From Marinobacter bohaiensis (GTDB taxonomy: Bacteria; Pseudomonadota; Gammaproteobacteria; Pseudomonadales; Oleiphilaceae), in NCBI RefSeq assembly GCF_003258515.1, contig NZ_QGEH01000001.1:1302001-1366000 (forward strand): a DNA stretch of 64,000 bases, in the 5' to 3' direction. Positions 27,766-35,011 of the stretch are shown here, one piece after another; position 1 is the first letter of the stretch, and each line of letters begins with the position of its first letter. The notes below the pieces were generated by a model. That model did no database searches. It had not been told where the DNA came from and worked only from the letters and a program-made list of their open reading frames with translations. The translations under genes were made by a program, and so were the position numbers.

Positions 27766-28206
27766 TCAGAGCATTTCCGCCATTGTCGCGTCCTGCGGCA
27801 GAACCGCAAGCGCTTCGACCTCGAACAGCATGCCTTCGAGCGCCAGCCGGGGGACGGGAATCAGCGTCTGGGTCGGCAGTGCGGCGTCGCCCCAGGCGGC
27901 TTTGAGCTCCTCGCCCAGGATCGCCAGCTTGTCCTCGTCGTGGTCGACGATCAGCGTGGTGAGCTTGGCGACATCGCCGAGTTCGGCGCCGGCGGCGTTG
28001 ACCGCCACCTTCAGGTTGGCCAGGGCCCAGCGGACCTGCAGGTGAAAGTCGGCGGGCAGTTCGCCGTGGACGTTTTCCCCTCCTTGCCCGGCGACCAGGA
28101 TCAAGCGGCTGTTGGGGGCCACCTGCGCCAGGTGTGAATAGCTATTTTCGGTGGGATCGTACAGACCTTCCGGATTGCTCAGGGTCAGTGCGTCGTCGTG
28201 GCTCAT
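27766..28206 (-). CDS. RidA family protein (YjgF/YER057c/UK114)
   Basis: 146 residues. The Rid fold is recognisable: ENSYSHLAQVAPNSRLILVAGQGG at the N-terminus, then QVRWALANLKVAVNAAGAELGDVAKLTTLIVDHD and TLIPVPRLALEGMLFEVEALAVLP at the C-terminus. Canonical RidA deaminases use an Arg near the C-terminus; here PRLALEGMLFEVEA keeps Arg and Glu in roughly the expected places. The start overlaps the stop of the sigma-factor gene by 4 bp. The family removes reactive enamine/imine intermediates, but many subfamilies have other roles. Confidence 0.85.
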   Translation of the reverse strand: MSHDDALTLSNPEGLYDPTENSYSHLAQVAPNSRLILVAGQGGENVHGELPADFHLQVRWALANLKVAVNAAGAELGDVAKLTTLIVDHDEDKLAILGEELKAAWGDAALPTQTLIPVPRLALEGMLFEVEALAVLPQDATMAEML

Positions 28207-29123
28207 GAGTCGTCTCTCCCGTTTGGGGTGTCGCAGATTGAGTCTGGTACGTGATGGGCCAAATGATCCAGCTTGGCCGGATTGCGGATGACATAAATTT
28301 CGGTAATGCGGCCGTCACGGCAGGCGACCGCCGTGGCCTGCAGGAAGCCGTCGGCCTCCACCGTCAGCCAGCCCGGCAGGCCATTGACGGTTACCGCCCG
28401 CCGCCAGCGCGGAGGCTGGTTGCGCTTGCGGGCCAGGCCGGCAAACATGCGGCTGACACGATCGGCGCCGTGAATTACCCGCAGCGCCGCGGCGCGCACG
28501 CCGCCACCGTCGGCATGCAGGCGGACGTCATCGGCCAGCAGCCGGCTCAGGGCATCGGTGTCGCCGGCTCGCGAGGCGCGAAAGAAGGCGGCGGACAGCT
28601 TCTCGCCCTGGGCCGGGTTGGTTTCGAACCGCGGACGGGCCGACTGGACGTTCAGGCGGGCGCGGCGCGCCAACTGACGGCAGGCCGTTTCGCTGCGCTG
28701 CAGGGCCGCGGCGACCTGGGTGAAATCCAGCTCGAACACGTCGTGCAGCAGGAAGGCGGCACGCTCCAGTGGCGACAGCCTTTCCAGCGCCAGCATCAGG
28801 GCGAAGTGCACGTCCCGGGCCAGTGCCTCGTCGGCGTCGGGGCCTGCGGCGTCCGCCACCAGCGGTTCCGGCAGCCAGGGGCCGACGTAGGTTTCGCGCC
28901 GGTGCCGGGCCTCTTTCCAGCGATCCAGGCACAGCCGGCTGACCACCGTCGACAGCCAGGCCCTAGGGTTGTCGATGCTCGGCCGGTCGGCGTTGTGCCA
29001 GCGCAGGTAGGCGTCCTGCACCACGTCGTCAGCCTCTGACACGGTGCCCAGCATGCGATAGGCCAGGCCCTTGAGCGTCGGACGATGGGCTTCGAAGTCG
29101 GTGGCCGGTCCATCGCTGGGCAT
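28203..29123 (-). CDS. ECF41 family RNA polymerase sigma factor
   Basis: 306 residues. Sigma region 2 (about 12-80, with YRMLGTVSEADDVVQDAYLRW) and region 4 (about 110-165, ending ETACRQLARRARLNV). A C-terminal SnoaL-like extension (about 180-290) contains LHADGGGVRAAALR and ends near VIRNPAKLDHL. WLPEPLV in the linker, the DGGG block and the NPxKL-like motif are the published hallmarks of ECF41 sigma factors, in which the extension tunes activity instead of an anti-sigma factor. Its neighbour is an AhpD-like protein, the usual ECF41 partner, and an ECF41-type promoter precedes that gene. Confidence 0.92.
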   Translation of the reverse strand: MPSDGPATDFEAHRPTLKGLAYRMLGTVSEADDVVQDAYLRWHNADRPSIDNPRAWLSTVVSRLCLDRWKEARHRRETYVGPWLPEPLVADAAGPDADEALARDVHFALMLALERLSPLERAAFLLHDVFELDFTQVAAALQRSETACRQLARRARLNVQSARPRFETNPAQGEKLSAAFFRASRAGDTDALSRLLADDVRLHADGGGVRAAALRVIHGADRVSRMFAGLARKRNQPPRWRRAVTVNGLPGWLTVEADGFLQATAVACRDGRITEIYVIRNPAKLDHLAHHVPDSICDTPNGRDDS

Positions 29124-29135
29124 GATCGATTCTCC

Positions 29136-29612
29136 CTAGGATGCCACCGCCGGTTCAGCGGACGCCTGAGGCGTCGTGGGGTGGACGTTGCGGAAGCCGA
29201 CGGCAATGCGGTTCCAGACGTTGATGCCGCCGATCAGCAGAGTCAGGTTGACCAGCTCCGTCTCGCTGAACTGGGCCCGTGCCTGCTCGTAATCGGCATC
29301 CGGGGCGCCGGTGTCGGCCAGCCGTGTCAGGCTTTCGGTCCAGGCCAGGGCGGCGCGTTCCCGCTGTGAGTACAGCGGCGATTCGCGCCAGGCCGGCAGC
29401 AGATACAAGCGCTCTTCGGATTCCCCGGCCGCCCGGGCATCCTTGGTGTGCATATGGATGCAGTAGGCGCAGCCGTTGATCTGCGAGGCACGGGTCTTGA
29501 CCAGTTCGATCAGACTGTACTCCAGACCACAGTGACGTGTGTAGTCTTCCAGTTTCGTCATGGCTTCGATGGCGTCCGGCGCCGCTTTGTAGGCATTCAG
29601 TCGTGCTTGCAT
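29136..29612 (-). CDS. carboxymuconolactone decarboxylase/AhpD-like protein
   Basis: 158 residues with GGAGG about 9 bases before the ATG. The AhpD-like core has ELVKTRASQINGCAYCIHMH at about residues 36-55, with the Cys-x-x-Cys...His redox/proton-relay motif, then AWTESLTRL and NLTLLIGGINVWNRIAVGF. Proteins of this family are alkylhydroperoxidase-like. One of the three kinds of partner of ECF41 sigma factors (carboxymuconolactone decarboxylase, oxidoreductase, epimerase) is exactly this type. It is the first gene of the ECF41 operon, 12 bp before the sigma factor gene. Confidence 0.9.
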   Translation of the reverse strand: MQARLNAYKAAPDAIEAMTKLEDYTRHCGLEYSLIELVKTRASQINGCAYCIHMHTKDARAAGESEERLYLLPAWRESPLYSQRERAALAWTESLTRLADTGAPDADYEQARAQFSETELVNLTLLIGGINVWNRIAVGFRNVHPTTPQASAEPAVAS

Positions 29613-29648
29613 GGAGGCTCCTCCGGTTGGATTGGCTTTCAGTAACAG

Positions 29649-29675
29649 GACGAGACAGCCACACGGAATGTGACA
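29649..29675 (-). promoter_or_regulatory. ECF41-type promoter
   Basis: On the minus strand TGTCACA (29669-29675), 16 bases, then CGTC (29649-29652). These match the published ECF41 -35 and -10 elements at suitable spacing. The expected start is near 29642, about 30 bp before the AhpD-like ATG. ECF41 factors are known to drive this kind of partner gene. Confidence 0.8.
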
Positions 29676-29761
29676 CGGCGGGCTGTTTTTTTAACGGCGG
29701 CTTTTCAGGCTTTGTCAGTCGCGGTAGCTTGGAAGGTACATGGCCAATCGGGAGAGGCAGT

Positions 29762-30271
29762 ATGAAGCTTGATGGATCCTGTCATTGCGGCGCCGTGAGG
29801 TTCTCGGTGCAGTCGGCGCATTTCTATCCGTTCAATCTCTGTTACTGCACCATCTGCCGCAAGACCGGCGGTGGCGGTGGTTACGCCATCAACCTGGGTG
29901 CCGATTACCGCACGCTGCGGGTCACCGGTGAGGAGAACATTACCGTCTACCGGGCGCGCCTGGCGGATGCTGAAAGTGGCACCATCGCCCAGAGCTCGGG
30001 CCAGCGCCATTTCTGCAAGGTCTGTGGCAGCAATCTTTGGCTGTACGACCCGAACTGGCCGGACCTGGTGCATCCGCTGGCCTCGGCGATCGACACCGAG
30101 CTGCCGGAGGCGCCGGAACGGACGCACCTGATGGTGGCCTTCAAGCCGGGGTGGGTGCCGCTGGCGCCGGGCCCGCGGGACAAGGTGTATGACGAGTACC
30201 CCGAGGAATCCCTGGCGGAGTGGCACCAGCGCCTGGGTCTGGAAGACCAGTGGCCGGACGACGCGTGTTAG
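29762..30271 (+). CDS. GFA/CENP-V domain zinc protein
   Basis: 169 residues from the ATG at 29762, with GGGAGAGG about 6 bases upstream. Zinc ligands of the GFA fold are in place: CHCG near residue 7, CYCTIC near 27-32 and FCKVCGS near residue 87. The family is named for glutathione-dependent formaldehyde activation, but most members have no proven role. It is divergent from the ECF41 operon, with 149 bp between the starts. Confidence 0.87.
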   Translation: MKLDGSCHCGAVRFSVQSAHFYPFNLCYCTICRKTGGGGGYAINLGADYRTLRVTGEENITVYRARLADAESGTIAQSSGQRHFCKVCGSNLWLYDPNWPDLVHPLASAIDTELPEAPERTHLMVAFKPGWVPLAPGPRDKVYDEYPEESLAEWHQRLGLEDQWPDDAC

Positions 30272-30426
30272 GACGAATGGCGCCAGCCGGAACGGCTATT
30301 CATAAGGGGGCGAGGCGCTGGTCGGTCTTCCATGACGACTCCATTAACACCTTGTTGGACACCTTGCCGCTTGTTCAGAAATCAGCAAGTATCTTGGAAC
30401 CAGAGTAGACACAAGGAGGAGTAAAC

Positions 30427-31446
30427 ATGTCGAGCAGCGCTGAGCTACAGCAAACCATCGAAGACATGATTGATGCCAGCCGCGGGATCCTGGCGGCCGA
30501 TGAAAGCACCGGCACCATGACCAAGCGGCTCAACGCGGTCGGGGTGGATTCCACCGAGGAGAACCGGCGCTGGTATCGATCCATGCTCCTGTCGACGCCG
30601 GACGTGGGGCGTTACATCTGCGGCATCATCTTCTACGAGGAAACCCTGGGCCAGAAAGACGACAAGGGTACGCCCCTGCCGGAACTGGCGGCGTCCCAGG
30701 GGATTGTTCCGGGCATCAAGGTGGACAAGGGCAAGGGCGACCTGCCGGGCGCGCCGGGTGACCAGATCACCTACGGCCTGGACGGCCTGGCCGAACGCCT
30801 GGATGGCTACAAGGCCCAGGGGGCTCGTTTCGCCAAGTGGCGCGAGGTCTATCCCATTACCGATCACAACCCCACCGCCCTGGGGCTGACCGCCAACGCC
30901 GAGATGCTGGCGCGCTACGCGGCGGCCTGCCAGGCAGCCGGCATCGTGCCGATCGTCGAGCCGGAAGTCCTGATCGACGGCAACCACAGCATGGAACGGG
31001 CGGCGCAGGTGAACGAGCAGGTCTGGCACGCCGTGTTCCATGCCCTGCACCAGCATAACGTGGTGCTTGAGCACATGATCCTCAAGCCCAGCATGATCAC
31101 CCCGGGCAAGGAACGCGGCAAGGCGTCGCCGGAAGAGGTGGCGGACATGACCATCCGGATCCTGCGGCGTACGGTTCCGGCGGCGGTGCCGAGCATCAAT
31201 TTCCTGTCCGGCGGCCAGACGCCGGAAGAAGCGACCGCCAACCTCAACGCCATGAACCGGATGCGTGAGCGGGCTCCCTGGCACCTGAGCATGTCTTATG
31301 GCCGGGCCCTGCAGGAAGACGCCATGCGCGCCTGGGGCGGCGATCCGGCCAACCTGGAAGCGGCCCAGCAGGCGTTTCTCAAACGCGCGCGGCTGAACAG
31401 CCAGGCCCGGCTGGGCGAGTATTCGGCGGATCAGGAAGCCGCCTGA
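30427..31446 (+). CDS. class I fructose-bisphosphate aldolase
   Basis: 339 residues with AGGAGG 7 bases before the ATG. ILAADESTGTMTKRL near residue 20, GQKDDKGTPLPELAASQGIVPGIKVDKG at about 75-105, FAKWREVYPI and EHMILKPSMITPG with the Schiff-base Lys at about residue 220, then PSINFLSGGQTPEEAT. All match the eukaryote-like class I enzyme. It cleaves or makes fructose-1,6-bisphosphate in glycolysis or gluconeogenesis. The last residues are not Tyr as in muscle aldolase, which is normal for bacterial members. It is monocistronic, with a strong terminator 7 bp after the stop. Confidence 0.95.
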   Translation: MSSSAELQQTIEDMIDASRGILAADESTGTMTKRLNAVGVDSTEENRRWYRSMLLSTPDVGRYICGIIFYEETLGQKDDKGTPLPELAASQGIVPGIKVDKGKGDLPGAPGDQITYGLDGLAERLDGYKAQGARFAKWREVYPITDHNPTALGLTANAEMLARYAAACQAAGIVPIVEPEVLIDGNHSMERAAQVNEQVWHAVFHALHQHNVVLEHMILKPSMITPGKERGKASPEEVADMTIRILRRTVPAAVPSINFLSGGQTPEEATANLNAMNRMRERAPWHLSMSYGRALQEDAMRAWGGDPANLEAAQQAFLKRARLNSQARLGEYSADQEAA

Positions 31447-31452
31447 CGATTC

Positions 31453-31478
31453 CCGGGCAGGCTTTCAGGCCTGCCCGG
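31453..31478. terminator. bidirectional terminator, aldolase / GNAT
   Basis: A perfect 10-bp stem (CCGGGCAGGC / GCCTGCCCGG) with a 6-base loop. It lies between two convergent stop codons (31446 and 31480) and so can serve both genes. Confidence 0.8.
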
Positions 31479-31479
31479 T

Positions 31480-32061
31480 TCACTGTCCTACGCGGCGGAT
31501 CAGCAGGAGAATGCGCCCGTCGTGGGGCATGCTGGGGTGGCCGACCACCGGTCGGCTGTCCACTTCCATATAGCCCAGTCGCCGGTATAGCCGGACGGCG
31601 CCCTCGTTCTTCTCGAACACCTGAATGCTGATCAGCTCGCATCCCGCCTCGATGGCCCAGCCGTCGACCCGTGCCATCAGCGCACTGCCAATCCCCTGGT
31701 GACGATAGGCCGGATAGGTGGCCAACATGTTGATGTAGTAACTGCCAGGGACGCGTTGCTCCAGCTCGACCAACGGCCGGATAAAGTCGGGCAGGGCATC
31801 GAGGTCTTCGAATTCCCCCGCGTCAGGCAGGCGGTAGGCCAGTAGCATCCCGGCGACGCGATCGCGGTCCATGGCCAGGTGAACATTACGGTAGGAGAAG
31901 TTCTGCGCTCCGCCGGCGGCTTTTTCCGCGCCGTATTCCAGGGCGCTCTGGTGTGGCTGGCGCGCCTGTTCCCAGAAGTAGCCGGGAACCCCCTCGCCGG
32001 CAATAAGGGCCAGCTCAGCGATGCTCAGCCCGTACTCCGGTGTCGCCTTGATAACATCCAT
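31480..32061 (-). CDS. GNAT family N-acetyltransferase
   Basis: 193 residues from the ATG at 32061, preceded by GGGAGGAAGGG. An earlier in-frame start at 32142 is unlikely. The acetyl-CoA-binding motif A is ATYPAYRHQGIGSALM at about residue 117-132, and motif B includes FEKNEGAVRLYRRLGY. The substrate is unknown. It is convergent with the aldolase gene across a shared terminator. Confidence 0.85.
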   Translation of the reverse strand: MDVIKATPEYGLSIAELALIAGEGVPGYFWEQARQPHQSALEYGAEKAAGGAQNFSYRNVHLAMDRDRVAGMLLAYRLPDAGEFEDLDALPDFIRPLVELEQRVPGSYYINMLATYPAYRHQGIGSALMARVDGWAIEAGCELISIQVFEKNEGAVRLYRRLGYMEVDSRPVVGHPSMPHDGRILLLIRRVGQ

Positions 32062-32266
32062 CCCACCCTTCCTCCCTGAGGACAGTCTCGATATAGCGCC
32101 GATGGCCTGGACGGAGCGTTCATCCAGCGCGTCGTGCCACACGTCGGCGCAGGCGCTTTCAGACGCCGCCCTGTCTTCGATGCGGCGGTCTTTCTATGGT
32201 GCTATTACGGCGCTATATAGAGTTATAGGCGGTCTGTGCCGTCAGGCCAAGCCGGCCGGCGAACGC

Positions 32267-32893
32267 TCACTGACCCGCGGTGGCAGTCGCGCCGGGAGGG
32301 TCGGGCGCATGGCGCCAGAGCGGGTAGCGAAGGCCGGCCAGGCGATTGAGGGTAAAGGCCTGCAACAGCAGCAGGGTCACCCCCGCCAGGACGATCGGCA
32401 ACTGATGGAAGTCGGGCATCAGCCCCAGTGACACGATCAGTGCGGTAGCCCCGGCCGGCGGATGCGGTACGCGAAGCCACACCATGAGGAATCCGGTTGT
32501 GCCCAGGGACATCGCCGCTGCCGCCACCCGCGGCAGATCCACCCCGGTAAAGATGGCCGAGGGTGCATGGGCCAGGCCGAACAGGTGCAGACTGGCGTAG
32601 CCCATCAGTGCCCCCACCAGGTGCCCGCAGAACGTATTGCGCGGAGACGCGGCCGACGCCATGGGCGCATGGAACAGAATGAACGCGGTGGCTCCCAGCG
32701 ACGGGAAGATGAAAGCCTGCTGGGTGATCAGTGCGACGAAGGCGATCAGGGCGATACTGATGGTGCCGTTGATGAAGCTGAAACAGGCCACCACCGAGCG
32801 ATGGCTGTAGCGGTTGGCCAGGCGCTCCAGATGCAGGGTCTGGAGGACACCGGAGACGAGTTGCCAGCGTCGGCGTTCGTTTCTGTTTCCCAT
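32267..32893 (-). CDS. HPP family integral membrane protein
   Basis: 208 residues from the ATG at 32893. A TTG at 32989 is possible, but the extension is not hydrophobic or conserved-looking. Five or so helices are visible, and the namesake motif VPHPPAGATALIV lies at about residue 138-150. HPP proteins in bacteria and chloroplasts include nitrite transporters, though most bacterial members are untested. No strong ribosome site is visible before either start, so the exact start is uncertain. Confidence 0.8.
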   Translation of the reverse strand: MGNRNERRRWQLVSGVLQTLHLERLANRYSHRSVVACFSFINGTISIALIAFVALITQQAFIFPSLGATAFILFHAPMASAASPRNTFCGHLVGALMGYASLHLFGLAHAPSAIFTGVDLPRVAAAAMSLGTTGFLMVWLRVPHPPAGATALIVSLGLMPDFHQLPIVLAGVTLLLLQAFTLNRLAGLRYPLWRHAPDPPGATATAGQ

Positions 32894-33120
32894 GGCAGGC
32901 GGTCGGTCGGAAGAAAAAGGGTGTAGACGATACGCCCCAAAACAATGCGCGCGCAATAAAATGGTGCGTACCGGGATGATGTGCGTCAAAAATGAGCGGC
33001 TGACGCCGGAATATCAAGGAGGATTGCCTGTTTGTTAACCAGTTCCCAAAGTGGCGGCCGACGGTGTTGCTAGAGTGCCTGTGCAGTTCTTGTACAACGA
33101 CAACAAGACAGGGAACGACA

Positions 33121-33900
33121 ATGGAACAAGTGACACATCAGGGGCCAATGGTGCCCGGACATTATTTCAAACATCTCCTGCGGGCCGCCGGTGCGGTCGC
33201 TTTGGCGGCCGTACTCACCGGTTGTGGTGGCGCCGGCAGTCTGCTCAGCAATCCCCGCGTGACCGATGCCGACAATGACCAGGTGGTCACCGTCGGCGAC
33301 TCGATCTTCGCGCTGTCCGGGGAGCTGCAGGATTTCCTCGAGGAAGAAGCGGGTGAGACCTTCCGCCGTTACACGCTCTCCGGTGCGGAGATTACCGGCG
33401 GCGCCCTGGCGACGTCCGTGGCGAACCAGTATCGGCAGGCCTACGCGGACAATCCGGCCATCGACACGGTGGTGATGGATGGCGGCGGGAACGACATCCT
33501 GATTCCGGCGATCGCCCTCGATCCGTACGACTGCAAGACCCAGTGGTACGAGTTCGGCCAACTCAGCGACAAGTGCAAGGCGCTGGTGGACGACATCTAC
33601 GTGGACGCGGTCAACCTGCTCAACGAGATGCACGCGGACGGCGTCGATAACGTCATCTACCTGGGCTACTACTACACCAAGAACGGTGTTTTCCTGCTCG
33701 ACAGCATGGAGGAGGCCGTGGATTACGGCGATCTCCGTCTGGGGCAGGCCTGCAGTTTCTCGGTGGCCAACTGCCAGTTTGTCGATCCGCGCGCGTCGAT
33801 CAGCGACGGCGACATCATCGCCGACGGCATCCACCCCAACACCAACGGATCGCGCAAGCTGGCCGACCTGGTCTGGCCCAGGCTGCAACCGTTGCTCTGA
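33121..33900 (+). CDS. SGNH/GDSL-hydrolase lipoprotein
   Basis: 259 residues from the ATG at 33121, with AGGGA about 8 bases upstream. The signal peptide ends in the lipobox LTGC at about residue 35-38, so it is a lipoprotein. SGNH blocks follow: VVTVGDSIF (block I Ser), DGGGNDIL (block III Gly-x-Asn-Asp) and DGIHPNTNG (block V Asp-x-x-His). This marks an esterase/lipase of the SGNH superfamily, unlike the alpha/beta lipases that normally need Lif chaperones. Yet a lipase-chaperone-like gene follows 61 bp downstream. Confidence 0.86.
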   Translation: MEQVTHQGPMVPGHYFKHLLRAAGAVALAAVLTGCGGAGSLLSNPRVTDADNDQVVTVGDSIFALSGELQDFLEEEAGETFRRYTLSGAEITGGALATSVANQYRQAYADNPAIDTVVMDGGGNDILIPAIALDPYDCKTQWYEFGQLSDKCKALVDDIYVDAVNLLNEMHADGVDNVIYLGYYYTKNGVFLLDSMEEAVDYGDLRLGQACSFSVANCQFVDPRASISDGDIIADGIHPNTNGSRKLADLVWPRLQPLL

Positions 33901-33961
33901 TAACGCATCGGGCGGCGGCAATGCGTCGCCCGCTTTCCGCATCCCACTCGAATGAAGCCTT

Positions 33962-35002
33962 ATGAAACGTTGGTTGTTTGCCGCCTGTGTGCTGGCTACC
34001 GGCACGGTCGCCGCCGTGGTCACATCGCCGTTGGTGGAGCGTCTGGATAGCGACCGGTCTGCAGCGTCACCGGAATCCCGGGTGTCGACCCCGGCCGTCG
34101 GGGACGCCGCCCCTGCCGAGCCATCGCTGCCGGGCGAGTCCGACCGGCAGCGCTTTGTCCGCGAACTGGCGCAGCAACTGCGGGAAACCTACGGCGACAA
34201 TATCGCCAATGCAGGGGTCCAGGCCTCGTTGCTGGAGGTCAAGCGCCGGCTGCTCAAGCGTTATCCGGATGAGGGCGCGGCGCTGTTCGAGGCGGCCGTC
34301 AAGCGGGCGTTTGCCGACAGGGCGCCGATGGTCCTGCGGACGGTCAGCCGTATGGAGCGTTATCGCGACTGGCTGCTCGATCATCAGGTCGCGCTGGCGG
34401 ACATGGCGCCGCTGGAAAAGAACGGCGCGCTGTGGAGTCAGCGTCGGGCGCTGTTTGGCGCCGATGCGGACGTCATCTGGGCGCACGAGAAAGCCGCCTG
34501 GGCACAAAAGCGTGAGGCGCTGAAGGAAGACATTCGCCGCCTGGATCAGGACCGGACCGTTTCACTCAACGAAGCCCTGTATCAACTGCAGACCAGCCTG
34601 GACGAAGCCTACGGCTCGGAGCTGGAAGCCCTGGCCATGGACCGCGGCACCGTGGCCAACGTCTACTTCGGACTGGACTCGGTTCAGGACAGGCTCGCCG
34701 GGCTGGACGCCGACGCCCGTCAGGCCCGCATCAACGACATTCGCCGCCAGCTCGGCTACAGCCAGGAGCAGTTGGCGCAGCTGGAAGCCGAGGACCAGTA
34801 TCGCGAAGCACGCTGGCAAAACGGCTATGCCTACATGGCCGAGCGTGACCGGCTGACGCAATCGCTGGATGGTGACGCCCTGCAACAGGCTCTCGTCCAG
34901 TTACGCCAGGACTATTTCGCCGCCGAGGCGCGAACGATCCGCCTGGAGGAGCAAAACGGGTTCTTCCGCTACGAACGGCCGCGTCTGTACGGTCGCAACT
35001 GA
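33962..35002 (+). CDS. lipase-chaperone-like (Lif-like) helical protein
   Basis: 346 residues. An N-terminal membrane anchor (about residues 4-24), a variable Ala/Pro linker to about 60, then an all-helical region to the end with repeats such as ALWSQRRALFG, LDSVQDRLAGLDADARQ and LRQDYFAAEARTIRLEEQ. These strongly resemble the helical repeats of lipase-specific foldases (Lif/LipH). The family motif RxxFDY(F/C)LSALGE is not seen, so a divergent subfamily is likely. It is encoded right after a secreted SGNH hydrolase, which suggests it folds that enzyme in the periplasm. The annotation is by sequence feel and context and needs a profile search. Confidence 0.6.
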   Translation: MKRWLFAACVLATGTVAAVVTSPLVERLDSDRSAASPESRVSTPAVGDAAPAEPSLPGESDRQRFVRELAQQLRETYGDNIANAGVQASLLEVKRRLLKRYPDEGAALFEAAVKRAFADRAPMVLRTVSRMERYRDWLLDHQVALADMAPLEKNGALWSQRRALFGADADVIWAHEKAAWAQKREALKEDIRRLDQDRTVSLNEALYQLQTSLDEAYGSELEALAMDRGTVANVYFGLDSVQDRLAGLDADARQARINDIRRQLGYSQEQLAQLEAEDQYREARWQNGYAYMAERDRLTQSLDGDALQQALVQLRQDYFAAEARTIRLEEQNGFFRYERPRLYGRN

Positions 35003-35011
35003 GCCGGGATA

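Noticed and set aside
33909-33932. hairpin between the SGNH hydrolase and chaperone-like genes as a terminator
   Set aside because: The CGGGCG/CGCCCG stem is only 6 bp with a 12-base loop and no T-run; it may just be a processing or attenuating hairpin, so the two genes are still treated as one unit.
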